A stretch of 64,000 nt of DNA from Aldrovandia affinis (GCA_029706075.1 JAINUG010000086.1:682001-746000); one strand, 5' to 3'; shown: positions 35,623 to 47,841, counted from the first letter of the stretch. Numbers and translations are program-made. The notes: generated by a model from the letters alone, not told the origin.

Positions 35623-37103
35623 GTACAAGAGACCGCCTGTCACTCCCCACCGCACTGCCGAACGCACACCCGTTTCTAATGACGATGACGGTCACCGCCA
35701 CTTGTGGAGCCCCTTCCTTCCGCTCACTTGGGAGAAACGCGGCTGCCGTTTTTACACTCAAACGCCAGCCACGTGCATCAGCTGTTTGTGTGTATATGTA
35801 CAGTACCAGTCAAAAGTTTGGACACACCTGCAGGAAACTAGGTTTATCTCATAATTGACATGATGTTTTACACCGTATACGTTTCTGTAAATACATGAAA
35901 ATGTTCAAGAAATTTTAATTGAAAATGTGATCTTGGATTCCTCAAAATAGCCACCCTTCGCCGTGATAACAGCCCCACAAACACGGGCCATTTGGTTATT
36001 ACGTTTCAGCAGGAAATCGCCCGACATGTCTTCCCAGCTCTCCTGCAGCAATTCCCAGAGACACTTGTGTGTTGCTTTGCTTTGACTCTTCTGTCCAGTT
36101 ATTCCCATACAAGTTCTATGGGATTGAGTTCTGGACACTGGGCAGGCCAGGTCATTAGTTTGAGTTGTCCTTCATGTTCCTCCTTCACCAGATAGTTCTG
36201 GCACAACTTCAAGGTGTGTTTCGAGTTGTTATCTTGCTCAAGAATGAAGGAGTGCCCGCTTAGCCGTAGTCCAGATGGAAGGTGTGTCCAAACCTTTGAC
36301 TGGTACTGTATATGTCTATGTTTTTACAAATGATTTCTTTGGCATACAGTATCTCTGCTTTTTTTTTTAAACCTCTTACGTCACTACTGCTTCTATTAGT
36401 TTATTAAAGCTAAAAAAGCAGATTGTTCGCAACAGCTGCAATAATGAGGAGGACAGTGATTTGAGGAATGATGAGGCTGAGGTATCATACATGCTTTGTT
36501 TTGTTTTTTTCATTCAATGCATCATTGATAGTCAGGCCATTGTCAGAATTAACAGCCGGTGAATCCAGTTAATGCCACCAAGTTGAGTCGCAGCCAAACG
36601 TCCATCAGGCGTGGAGCACCAGGGCATGCACGTTTGGAAGGAGCGCGCCTCATAGCCACAATCAGATCAGCACTGTGGCAGGAGGTGAAGGCTTGCTCTA
36701 ATCCCACTCCCATTTGTGTGATGTGGGTCCCACTGTCTGATGTGTCCAGTTGGAAACTTGGAAATCCCTCTGATGTGCATATTGGATTTATTTAAGACTA
36801 AAACACTTTTTCACACATTTATGATTTAAAAAAAGAATAATAATAATAATATATGCATATTTATGCAAAGTCCTGTCTCCTCATAATTTTGAATGAGGTG
36901 AAATTGTCTGTTGTCAGTGGACTTGATAGCAAAGCCCGCATTCGCTGGAGCATTCACAATGAGCTGCTGACTAAAGCACGAAGAGTGCCGGAAGCGTTTA
37001 TTTATTTATGACTTATTAATATATTAATTTTGGAAATAAAGTATTTAGGGGCCGCTGAGAGTTTTGTGGCTTTCTCTCAAACCCCTTTTTCGTGTGACGT
37101 CAG
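35623..37103 (+). other. cadm1: cadm1 intron between Ig1 and Ig2 exons
   Basis: This 1.5-kb intron runs from gtacaa to acgtcag. About a third of it is the internally deleted Tc1-like element at 35801-36308. The rest is AT-rich, with an aat-type run near 36830. Confidence 0.87.
35801..36308 (-). mobile_element. internally deleted Tc1-like transposon
   Basis: The ends cagtaccagtcaaaagtttg (left) and the reversed right end cagtaccagtcaaaggtttg are near-perfect inverted repeats bordered by TA on both sides. At 508 bp the copy is far shorter than a full Tc1-like element. The interior keeps minus-strand transposase fragments, for example around 36090-36260, but lacks most of the catalytic domain. 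Confidence 0.88.
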
Positions 37104-37241
37104 TCCCGCCAGGCTACCCAATCATCAAGTCCAAGGATGGCGTGGTCAGCGAGGGAAACCAGACGGAGATGACGTGCACCGCCGCGGGCAGCAAGCCCGC
37201 CTCCGTCATCAGATGGACGAAGGGAGACAAGGAGCTGCAAG
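37104..37241 (+). CDS. cadm1: cadm1 exon, first half of Ig2 domain
   Basis: This exon encodes the Ig1-Ig2 linker and the first half of Ig2. After completing the split valine it reads PPGYPIIKSKDGVVSEGNQ, then TEMTCTAAGSKPASVIRW with the first Ig2 cysteine and the core tryptophan, then TKGDKELQ. The S-K-P-A-x-x-I-R-W block is typical of CADM1. The acceptor used is gtgacgtcag, which keeps the V-P-P linker; a second AG eight bases further on (gccag) would break the frame relation. The donor is gtgggt at 37242. The exon is 138 nt, phase 1 at both ends. A glycosylation sequon N-Q-T is present just before the C strand, whereas the mammalian sequon at the cysteine (N-C-T, from memory) is T-C-T here. 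Confidence 0.92.
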
Positions 37242-40200
37242 GTGGGTCTGGAGACGATCTTAATTTCCTTAATTTATTTCACCAATATTTACCAATATTT
37301 CACTTATCCTTATTTACTGTTAATCTGCAAGGTAGAAATCTGTGACATCTCGTCATCATCGCCGTCGTTGGGTAAATGTATTGTGCGTCAGGACAAAGAT
37401 TTAAAAAAATTAATGGAAGCACGGTCTTCGTTTCCACGCAGACCGGGTCCGTTGTTATTTATTTTTCTTTGAAAGGGAGTCCAAATTAGGAGCCGTGAAA
37501 AGGGCTCCCACCGTTCAACTCCCACACAGCGAGCGACGCCCATGCGAACACCCCGCATCTACTGTGTAAACTTTAACGAGAGGCCAAACCTCAAGCACGT
37601 CTAATCGGTTCCTAAGCACCTTCACCCATTAAGCAGCAGGGATGGCTTTTAAACAACCCTCTCTGGGGCGGATGATTACAAACACTGTAAATCTCCCGCA
37701 AAGCAAGAACGCCGCTAAAGAACGGACCCACGCTTCAGTAAGCGACAACGCGAAAGGTAATCAACACAGCGTTCAGGTGTAAAGAAAATTGCCACCAAAA
37801 AAGTAAATGCATAAATAATATGCCAAAGTTCAAATAAATTTATTTTACTTGGAAAATACTTTGAATTGGTTAACGTTTTGAGCCTGTGCTTGATTTGAAA
37901 TTGCACCTACTCAATGTGGATTTTAATAAATAAATAAAGAAAAATATATATTTAAGGCTCATTGGAATGACACTGCATCCCAGCCTGAATAGCAGTGCTC
38001 AGTATTGTCCATGAACGTGTTGTTGACTAAATGTGTTTAATCTATTAAATAGATCACTTATCTGTTAAATGTTTTGTTGGTGGTGGTGGTCTCATTATTA
38101 AGTACTGTACCTGTTGGTTAGGGCTTCAGAGCGGGTACTGTATGTGGAGGAATGAGAAATGAAAGGGCTTCCTCCTTGAATCAGGCCCTCAATAAATGTC
38201 ACGCTAATTTGTATAAATTACCAGTTATGTGGCCCGTCGTACAAGAGGAAAGTCCAGAAAAGATCTTTCTGAAGGCAGTGTCGAGACTACAGCGCCATTT
38301 GTGTCGATTTGTAGGGTTTGAGTAATAGAGAGAGAAAGGACGGACACACTGCTCTCGCCATCGCCACCACATCACCCACGCTCACACACTCTAAATTGCT
38401 TTTAGCCTTCGTGCTGGGCGGATTTATTTTTAATTAAACCTCCTCATTATTCAGCCTAATATCCTTTAGGATAATCGCTTTTTTTCCCTTTAAATATCAT
38501 TCAAAGGTTATACCCATCATACATGGGAATGTAAATTCTGCCGTTCAGGACGATGCAAAGCCATCTCTTCCCACGTTATTCCCACAGCTCCTTCTCCCCC
38601 TTTTAATATTAGCTTCTTTTTCCCCCAGCCTTCTGATATCTAGTCGAGTTCCGTGAATGTCAAGGAACGATGGTGATATAGTGCCCGAGGCATTACTCTT
38701 TCCCTACACGATGACCAAAGAGGGCAGCCTCGACTCTGCAAGGATCTCTGATTGTAATCAGATTTCGGTATTCGTGACCAGCTCTGGTAAAATGACGCAC
38801 AGAAAACTTCAAACTTTGTATTGTTATATTTCATTTTAAGCACTGAGATCAAGTTTAGGGATCATCAAGAGGAATTAGACAAAGCCTTAATTTGACAAAG
38901 TTGTGCAGCTGTGAAGAGTGCAATCTCCTTAGCAACAACAGATTTATATTAAGAGTGTTCATACTCCATTGCATCATATACGCTGTTGCATTCTTCTAGA
39001 GAAATTGCAAATTTACCTAACTGAAGAAACATTTTAACCCCTTAAAGTGAAATGTTTATCAAGTCAATATTAATCAATTGATATAGAAAGGCTTTCTGAA
39101 ACTTTGCTACACATTTTATTTTTATTTTTGTCATCAAAAGCTGGTTTCAATGTATCACACCTTTAACATAACCTTGTACATTCTTTAAGCACTTATTGTT
39201 AAATTCCCTCATGACACCAGCATAGGAATACAACCCATAATCCCCTTTTCAATATCTCAAGCTATATATTTTTTCTCACATTCAAGACATTGCTCCCTTA
39301 ATATTCTTTAGAGACTGTAAGATGCCTGCTACATCTTAGGATAGATACTGAAGGGTGATTTAACACAGAGTGTTTGGCCACAATCTAGCTGTGATGGGAG
39401 CGAAAACGGTTGCAGAACTTATCTCTACGCCAGCATTGAAATGGAATGTGGCTTATTCAAAATTGTGTGGTCTGTGGCCATTGTTAACGCTGTCCTCTTA
39501 AATTCAGTCTCACAAGCATGCCTTTTGCCCATTTTCCTACAATGCTGGGTTGTTTGTATTAATTGAGCCATGACTTCCAAAGCGGACTCCCACTCTACAA
39601 TCAAATTACTTGTCCAAAGTTAGTTAGTTATTTACAGTTACTATACCCTGATTGGTGAATCATAATTCTTTCACAAACGGTTTTGTGCCTGAGCTGATAT
39701 GCCATTCTCAGAACAATGTATATCTGATCATCTTTAAAAGAGATGAAATGTGCTGTTCAGAGGCATTTATTGCCAGTAGTGTTTCTCGTTAGGTGGAGAG
39801 GTGGGGGTTAAACTAGCTTCTCATCAGTTGTTTTGCAAAGTAATAGAAGAGATCGCATAAAAATGTAAACCATTTATTACTTAACTTCTACTTACAGTAC
39901 ACTGCGCAGTTTATTTCTTTGTCTGGTCAAATTTATTCAAAAAGACTTGCGTTGGAATCCACATTTCCTGCTGCTAAGAGAAATATTCATATCAAGCTCT
40001 GATATAATTTTAAATGCATCCTGAGCTGGAAAATGTTATTTTTAATAATTTTATTGGTAAACTTGTGTTGTGAAACTTCAGATCTCCTGGGAAGTGACAG
40101 GGTTCTCATTAGTTCAGCGAGACATGGTTAGTCTGCGGTGTTGCCGCTTATGTCATTTAATTTCCTCCTCCGTCGTCCAGTTGGAACGATTTGTACACTT

Positions 40201-41752
40201 AAGCCCCATTAAGAATGAATTAGCGCTGCTTTGTAGTGTTGGGAGCGCTCCTTTTCAGGAACAGAAACGGGTGCGAAGCCTAATCCGTGAACAGGCCAGC
40301 TACTTGAGTTCTCTGTAGGCCGCGTCGACTGGTTACCGGCGCCTGAACAGCATTTGCGATGCGTCTGTCCACCGTTTGCTATTCACCCGAAATCCATCAG
40401 CAAAGTGTGTAAGGCCAGAGGGATAGTCACTGACTTCCATTCATCTTGGCGATGGCAGCCATGAAAATACCTGGAGTTTCCATCTCTCTTTTCAATCTCT
40501 CTTTTCCATTTCTCTCTCTCGATGGTGCTTTATTGGCATTACGTTATGCGTTAGGTGGCATCACACACAGATTAATAATATAAGGAGAACGATTCCTACT
40601 GAAAGATTGCTATTTATATACACAGTGCCCCTTTAACGTCTACACCCTGTCTCAAAAACATCACTTTTTGTTGCCTTACAACCTTGAAATGACAACATAT
40701 GACATTTTTTCCCACCTTTATTTTTACCCTGCAACTTCCAAGTGAATATTTATTTTTAAGAAATGTTCAGAAATGTTTTGCATTTTTTTCCACTGGGGAA
40801 GTAGGGTAGAATGTGTAAATAAAGGTGGAAAAGGTCTGATTTAATCTGTTCATTTCAAGGTTGCATTTTTGAGATGGGGTGATATATATATATATATCTT
40901 ACCCCTTTAAGACATTCAAAAATGCAACCTTGAAATGAACAGATTAAATCAGACCTTTTCCACCTTTATTTATATATCCATAAACCTTGAACTTACCATG
41001 GAATTTGATTCACGTTAATACCATGACAAATAGAAAATATACACAATGTTTTCCAAAGCTGTACAAAAGTGAATAGAAACCATACTCAAAAACTCCCTGC
41101 CTTTCTCTCCCTCCCACAAGGGCAGCGTGCTTATTGAGAAAGCGCAGTCTCTGTGGGTCAGGATGGCGCCTGTAGTCGCACAGTGACTCATCCAGGCCTT
41201 TTTTTTGCGTACTTCATGCCCACTGGAGCCTTGGAAGAGGGCTGTAGGTCAGAGTCCTAGACTGTGTCCGCCATATCGCACTTCATAAAACACAAATAAA
41301 CCCTGCCAATGACGGATTCACACATAATGGCTCTCCACAGCAAGCAATTTTCAACCGATTCACCTCCACTGGCCCTTCTCTAGGACAGCACCTATTGTTC
41401 CCCCTTGCACAAGGTGACTCCTCTACACTATGATTTTAACCAAACACATCCAACGTTTACTTCCCTGTCTCTTTTGACAGGCTATAATTGTGTTAACCGA
41501 GCTGTTGGCCGTTTTCACCCATTGTTCCGTTTTGGTCTGTCTTAATCAATTACAGTCGATTCTCTGACATTGTCTGTACTGGTTGCTGTGAATGGTGGTA
41601 GATATTTTTCGAACGGGAACAAACCGTGGTGATTGCACTGCCCAATCGCACAGAGCAATGTCAGACCCTCAGGTTATTGTTTCGCCGTTGCCTCTGTTGT
41701 GAGCTTTGGGTGATGAGCTTCCCGTCATCGGTCCATCTCCCCTCCTTCGCAG
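37242..41752 (+). other. cadm1: cadm1 intron between the two Ig2 exons
   Basis: This 4.5-kb intron runs from gtgggt to ttcgcag. It is mostly AT-rich unique sequence with no recognisable gene. The notable feature is the transposon-like inverted repeat at 40638-40972. Confidence 0.87.
40638..40972. mobile_element. Tc1-like MITE remnant with a perfect 57-bp inverted repeat
   Basis: Left sequence caccctgtctcaaaaacatc to accttgaaatgacaac (40638-40700) is repeated in inverse at 40816-40885 as a diverged terminal repeat. A further arm at 40916-40972 is an exact reverse complement of 40816-40872 (57 of 57 bases) around a 43-base TA-rich loop. This looks like a short transposon with an extra inverted end. 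Confidence 0.75.
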
Positions 41753-41914
41753 GCACGTCGGAGGTGACCCAGAGCACAGAGGACAAGATGTACACTGTCA
41801 CCAGTCGGCTGACGTTCACCGTCACCAGGGAGGACGACGGAGTGCCCGTCGTCTGCATCGTGGACCACCCCGCCGTCAAGGACTTCCAGACGCAGAAATA
41901 CCTGGAAGTGCAGT
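41753..41914 (+). CDS. cadm1: cadm1 exon, second half of Ig2 domain
   Basis: This exon completes Ig2: [19 protein letters not shown], then [20 protein letters not shown], which holds the second Ig2 cysteine, then [14 protein letters not shown]. The E-D-D-G-V-P-V-x-C and H-P-A-V blocks are strongly CADM1-like. The acceptor is cctccttcgcag; the donor is gtaagt at 41915. The first two bases (gc) complete a glycine with the last base of the previous exon, and the final t joins at of the next exon to make tyrosine, restoring VQYKPEV. The exon is 162 nt with phase 1 at both ends. No N-glycosylation sequon is seen in this half. Confidence 0.93.
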
Positions 41915-43936
41915 GTAAGTACAAACTCACGGGCACAACGCCACCCAAATCTCACCGTACTCCCTGCCTTGGAATCGTGTGACTGTTCATCCCCAATGTA
42001 GAGAAGACCCTCTGCGTTCTTTTTGTTGCTAATTTCCCAATCGCGGTTTAAGGTCGCTGACTCGTCATAGCGCACGCACGCATGTTACTCACTTATTTAT
42101 GCCGTTGTTACTTGAATTATACATACATGCAGATCTATTGCATATTGCAGCAAAGTGCAAGAATATGTTCAATGATACAATGTATCCCCCAGGAATGTCA
42201 ACGGTCTCTTCGATTACGGTTCCATCTGTACTCGCGAAGGCTAAACGGTGGTGTGGTAGCTTATGATGTCAAATTTGCAACCTTACGCAGGTGGCATTAC
42301 AGCATGGAAAACGGAAGCTTTAAAAGGACCGTGACGTCCCCTGGCAAGGCGTTACGGTTGCTGCGGTCTACGGCCTACCCTTGTGGCGTTAGCAGCATCG
42401 TTTTTTATTAGAAAAAAGAAGGGAGGCTTTGCCTGACCTTTCCAGATGAAAGACAGGAAAGATCAGCTCATCTGCAACAGCTTGACATTTCGGCAATCTC
42501 GGATTAAAGCAGATAAAGCCAGACCATTCGCCATACCTTTAAACCAGGGGCTCACATTCACCGCAGCGCCGCTGTGCTTTTAGAAGCGCAAGGCTCTTCT
42601 TTTTTTCGAGGGCATCGTCTTGCCTCGGATTGGGCAGAATTATGTCACAGTGGCACACAACAGAAGTCAATGGCGAAATCATTGAGCCAGCGGTGCCACT
42701 TTAAAGGAGATCAATTTGTAGAAAAATAGAGAAGCAGTCGTTGTGGATATTATACAATCCAGAGGCATCTATGTGGGGTGTGATGGAAACGGCCTCACTT
42801 TAGGGGGCTGTCACAGTCGAGCAGCTGTTTCGGCCTAATGAGAGCTGAATAAATGATTGATTGATTGATTTAATAATAGTGACACACAGCTACCAGCTAA
42901 CTTTAGTTTGTTTACAGCTGAGGCGTAGGGGCGCACCAGACTCATCGTATGTGAAATATTTGGTCAATATTTAGGAATGTAAAGAGGCCATCACGGCCAG
43001 GGACATCGGCCTTTCCCATAACAAGCCTCCCGGTCTGTAAAGACGGATCTGCAGATTCCGCAAAGGCAAAGCGTGCCAGGCTCCCAGCAGCTCGTCAGCC
43101 GGGAGAAAAACGCAGCGCTTTCCGGCCCGTAGTTCGGATGGGTGGACAGCTAGCGGATTACTGTGCGTTGACCTGAACGGTCAGACGGGATTGTTTCGGG
43201 CCAGCGGTTTGAGACAAGCACGCACAGAGCTTGAAACGTCAACATTAAGAGCGTGCACTGTGGGTCTTGTCCAAATCAGGGGCCTCTTTCGCGTGTGAAA
43301 TATAAGTTGTGGGGGTGGGGTGGGGGGGGCGTCGCGTCGCGGCTATCCTGTAGGTCCACGGGGTCCTTAGCTTTGAGTAAGGTGAGAGGAGTGTAAGAGC
43401 GCCTTACTTTGTCAAGGTTTGATCTATTACATCACACATTCAGTGGCCACTGAAGTTGAAAAAAACTATATGATTGTAACTGTTACTTAAATTTAGGCAT
43501 AACGCTCCACAGCAGTTTGGCAAGTGGCCCCCAAATGTATTATTTCCAGGGAAAATCTTCTGTTGCTATGATTATGATTATTATTATTGATCAAATACCT
43601 TACTGAATTGAAACGGCTGCCGAAACACACGGTAAACCAAGCTGACTGCGTAAAAAAACTCTTATGGTGTGAAAGTTCGGATTGCATGCCAGGAGCACAG
43701 GAGGACAATTACCTTCCGTCTTAATGCGCAGGATTGGAAAGTGGGCCGGCTGCGTATCGATCCCAAAGTGCCCTGTGATGCAGAGAGCTGCTGAAACGCG
43801 GCGAGGAGTAAGATGCGCACGCAGCTTGAGAGAATGTGACACTGCACTTCCATTTCAATTACGGCGAGAGCCCTGCACTCAGGGCCGATCAAGGAGCACC
43901 GGACTTGGCCAGCGTTACAGTGGAGTCGCACGCACG

Positions 43937-43959
43937 CACACACACACACACACACACAC
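43937..43959. repeat. CA microsatellite
   Basis: A short run of ca repeats lies in the intron between the Ig2 and Ig3 exons. Confidence 0.9.
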
Positions 43960-44471
43960 TAGTTGAAATTAAACATGCTGATTGGCAGATTGTGTTTGAT
44001 ATCAGATACAGACCTCTGGAGAGAGAATTAGAGACATTTTCAATTGTTTTTATTTTTATTTTCATTACCCGTCTGGTGAATCGGCGTCAGCTCGGCGCTA
44101 GCTTTTGGCCTCACCTTAGGGCGGAACCGGGTCAGTGGACGGGTTATTCATCACCTCATGACGCAAGAGCGGTCTCCGATCAGGTCGCCGCAAATGTACC
44201 TGCTGCAGCTCAGTTGGTGATTCGCAGAGTAAAAAAAAGTGAAGTGGCAGATTTTGGGGTCGCGTGTGCTAAGCTCACCATTCCAGTAGACCTTCCTTTT
44301 TTATGTAGCTATAGATGAGGATGCATGAGTAGAGATTTCCTGGGATTCAGTCTCCGAGGAAATGTAGGTTGAATCTGATGAGCAGGAAGTGTGGGCTCCA
44401 ACTTTATCCTCGTCTTTCACAAAGCAAATTGTGATATGTTAAAGAGCATATAATATAATATAATAATATAT

Positions 44472-44612
44472 ACCATTTAGCAGATGCTTTTATCCAAAGC
44501 TACTTACAGTAGTGAATGCATATATTTTTCAGTATATGTGGTCCCAGTGGGAATTGAACCCACAACCTAAGCGTTACCAACGCCGTGCTCTACCTACTGA
44601 GCCACACAGAAC
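44472..44612 (-). mobile_element. tRNA-derived SINE
   Basis: On the minus strand it begins tgtggctcagtaggtagagc (box A), has gtgggttcaattcccac (box B with its tRNA-like stem), then the tail tacagttaagtagc-type sequence ending gctttggataaaagcatc and tgctaaatgg. It is a compact copy whose tRNA-like region is well conserved. A true tRNA is unlikely because the SINE tail follows directly. Confidence 0.82.
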
Positions 44613-45515
44613 CACATATAACTAGACATTGCACGTTCAGGTCCTTCACAGACTGTTGCTGGGCGGGTTTCAGTCGGCCACGGTTCCTCATGCTACCGCT
44701 GCATTGGTTTCTCTCAGCAGCGTGCCAGGCGCCCACAGAGATGGGCACCCCTGCTGTGGTGTTGTGTGGCCTGCACTGTGGAAAGCGTCCACCACCCTGT
44801 GGAGGAGCGCGCACGTTTTCCGCTGCAGCGCCACTCGCTCACCGGTGCAAACTAAGACGGGCACAATCCGCCATTCCAAATTCGGGAGAAACGATGACAG
44901 AATAAATAATAAAATAAATAAATGAATAAATAAAAATACACATTTTTAAGAAGAGAGAAAGTAGGAAAAAGGGAGGATGAGGCCAGCGCCCTTCTCGCCA
45001 CCCATCACCGTGGGGGGAGAAAACTCTGGGTAATTGCAAAGGATAAAGGAAAGGTTGTTACCGATCGGGCGGAAAGGTCAGTGCCGGTAGAGATGGACGC
45101 GACTGGCGTGTTGACAAAGTGTGCGTGGAAACCAGACCTGACAGAGCAGTATGTATCACTGCCCCGCACTGCTCCGCGCACGGCCCACCCCGAGGAGGAC
45201 ATAACTCAAACCCCCGACGATGTAACGAACTCCACATCCGTTCGGAGCGCAACTCAACGGATTGCTCCCCCACCTTCATGACTCCATTTGAGCCAATCTT
45301 CAATTCAAATGGCCATTGTGTATAAAACGTAAAAAGGCCTTTTTTCTTTTGTTTTTTTTTCCCCTCTCCCTTCTCCATGTGTTTCTTTGAGGGGGGTTAT
45401 GTTCGGCGGTCCGAAAAACGTAATTTAGCGGTAACCCTCTGCGAGGCCTCGTTGTTTTTCCCAAAGAAGAGTGGTGTGCGTGTGCGTAATCACAATGGTG
45501 GCTCTCCCTCTGCAG

Positions 45516-45612
45516 ATAAACCTGAGGTGAAGATTGTGGTGGGGTTTCCAGAAGGGCTGCCCAGAGAAGGAGAGAACCTGGAGCTGACCTGCCAGGCCAA
45601 GGGCAAGCCGCA
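45516..45612 (+). CDS. cadm1: cadm1 exon, first half of Ig3 domain
   Basis: This exon encodes the Ig2-Ig3 linker and first half of the membrane-proximal C2-type Ig3: KPEVKIVVGFPEGLPREG, then ENLELTCQAKGKP with the first Ig3 cysteine. The acceptor is ctccctctgcag. The donor is gtaaga at 45613; the two leftover bases (ca) join the first base of the next exon to make glutamine, giving GKPQPQQINW. The exon is 97 nt, entering in phase 1 and leaving in phase 2. This is the only exon of the six whose length is not a multiple of three, so skipping it alone would shift the frame. The L-T-C-x-A-x-G-K-P-Q core matches CADM1 Ig3 as I recall it. Confidence 0.92.
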
Positions 45613-47668
45613 GTAAGAACTTGAGAACCGCCCAGTGCAATTACACAGGACTGTGCACTGGCCTGCAGGAGAGGGCTCAGTGAAGGTCATACGCACTCAC
45701 ATACCTGAATACAAAATCTAGCTGTTGCATAGGTGGATTTATTCTATGAATATTAATAAGGCATGCAGTGTACGTGAATATGTGCCACAATACGTGAATG
45801 CGATGTGTACTGTGTGACCTAGTTTCCCAAGTGTCCTAATAATCCTGCGATTATTAAGTGAATGTCTTTGAGTCATTATTTTTCCTAAAAAGCCACAATT
45901 TATATCCAGACAAATCTAGACTATATTTCAATGTAGAAAAGGTATTTTCTCTGAACCAGATAACGTTTTGTCCACAGTGAGTGAGTATGTGAGCACTGTG
46001 ACGCCACAACCGTCCAACAGACTCTGTTTGGTTCCTTTGCTCACTGTCACTGGTCCACGGCCCGTGCGGTCAGTAACGTTAATTCGCAACCTTCCGTGAC
46101 AGTGTTGGCAACCTCCTTTCCGGTGCTCCTGCCATTGGGAAAGCGAAACCCCTACATGACGCAGAAACGGCAGAGGAGGGGGGCCAGAGAGGGGTGGTGG
46201 TATCACTCTGCCGCTTGCAGATCTCACTCCCCAACACGCAACTCCCGGGACACCGATGTCGGCGAATTCATTTGCAAAGATGAAAATACAATCAATACAG
46301 TGTGCAGAAAATTGAAAGTCATTTTCATTAGCACAACTGGGGGGGTTTCAGTCATTACTGTCAGTTTGTTTTGCTCCGGTGACGCATCCATTTGTATTCC
46401 ACCTCGCACCCCGGTTTCCCACAAGCCCCTCTCCAGTGCCGTTTCCCTATGCCTGCCTCCTACCACCCTAGTCCTGTGCAATGCCTCATTTTTATGCAGC
46501 TTGTGTGTTTTTAACCTCTGAATCCAGGGCCTCTGAAATGTTTTTTTTCTCTCCCGACGTGTTATTCTCACTTCCGTCTTCCGTCAAATTGTATTTCCCC
46601 GCGAAGGCAGAAGTTCAGTGATCGAATTTTCCCCCTCCTTGCTTTGAGCCATTTTTATTTTTTTCCTGTGTTTTTATTTTTTATTGTATTTTTATTTTTT
46701 TCCCGTGCCTTTTGAATTGACGGAAACAAGTTTTAACACCGACTCAAAACAAAACAAAGGAAAAAGAAAATGCGCGTCAGCTCCAGGGAAATAAAACGGA
46801 TACTTCCACAGAAAACTTGCGAGAGCGTAACTGAATTTACCGTTCCTTTGTTTCTGCCTTGGTGGATTTTGTTCTCTGAACTGCTCCTCGTGGGAGAATA
46901 GCGAGCTGATGATACAGCGGGATCAGGTGTTGTGAACAAATGGTTACAGGTACTCAGCTTCAAGAAGCAAGTCAAGCCAAATCAGCGGCCGTGTGCTCAT
47001 GCGTTTGTCATGCCATTAATGTCTGTTGACAGCCCTGGTAATAGGAATTGCATACAGAAGCTGGTAAGGCGCACTGTGCTAACGATAGCGGAGTGGGAGA
47101 GTGAGTCCTGTCACTCATAACTGGCTCTGAGTTTAAGAGACTGTACCAGGCAGTGTTCCACGACCAGGCTGGAGGCTTCATTAATTTGGTTATGGGTGCA
47201 GCTATGAACCAATTAAAATATTTAGCATTTCGTGGCAGAGCACTATTGAGTCACAATGAGCCGCCAAAAGCTCAGGATGGCTCCACCTGTTTCAAAGGTT
47301 CACGAACCCTTGTTCTCCGAATTGTTAGTATAGATTGGTGGTTTCCAAACCCCAGGACCCTAATACATTTTCTGCAACCCACTCCTAATTAAGATGTAGC
47401 CATATGGCTGGAATATTTTGTCAAACATTTAGTCAAAACAAACTGTGTGTACACTGCAACTACCTCAGTGCAAGCGTTTCATTTGACTGGTGTGAGTGAC
47501 TGGAGAGTAAGTAATAGGAAATCATTTTTCCTAACAATCTCACGACCCGCATCACTGCGTTGTCTCTCGTATTCGGGCAGGGCAATGCTTGCAACCCTAG
47601 TCCCAGTGGACAATTTGGGAGCCACCGGTTTAGAGCGTGAATGAAAGTTACGGTCTCCGTGTCCGCAG
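45613..47668 (+). other. cadm1: cadm1 intron between the two Ig3 exons (phase 2)
   Basis: This 2.1-kb intron runs from gtaaga to gtccgcag. It contains a T-rich low-complexity stretch at about 46640-46705. I recognise no gene or complete mobile element in it. Confidence 0.87.
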
Positions 47669-47841
47669 GCCTCAGCAGATCAACTGGGTGAAGGTGGACG
47701 ACGACGTCCCGTCCCACGCCGTCATCACCGGCACAGAACTGCTCATCGAGAACCTCAACAAGTCCTACAACGGCACGTACCGCTGCGTGGCGTCCAACTC
47801 CGTGGGCGAGTCCTACGACGACTACATCCTCTACGTGTACG
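47669..47841 (+). CDS. cadm1: cadm1 exon, second half of Ig3 domain
   Basis: This exon completes Ig3: PQQINWVKVDDDVPSHAV, with the core tryptophan, ITGTELLIENLNKSYNGTY, then RCVASNSVGESYDDYILYVY with the second Ig3 cysteine. The run I-N-W-V-K-V-D-D and the ending Y-x-L-Y-V-Y are CADM1-like. Two adjacent N-glycosylation sequons, N-K-S and N-G-T, occur just before the second cysteine, as in the mammalian protein (N-K-T, N-G-T). The acceptor is gtgtccgcag; the donor is gtacgt at 47842. It enters in phase 2 and leaves in phase 1 (173 nt), so the next exon should begin with two bases completing the codon before the proline/threonine-rich stalk. No stalk, transmembrane or cytoplasmic exon was recognised between here and the window end. 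Confidence 0.94.

Larger units (their letters stand above)
41915..45515 (+). other. cadm1: cadm1 intron between Ig2 and Ig3 exons
   Basis: This 3.6-kb intron runs from gtaagt to ctctgcag. It holds a short gatt repeat near 42855, a CA run near 43937, a reverse-oriented tRNA-derived SINE at 44472-44612 and otherwise unannotated sequence. Confidence 0.87.

Noticed and set aside
44540-44612. Functional tRNA gene on the minus strand
   Set aside because: The promoter boxes are tRNA-like, but the sequence continues directly into a SINE tail that also occurs at 7508 and 21008, so it is a SINE.
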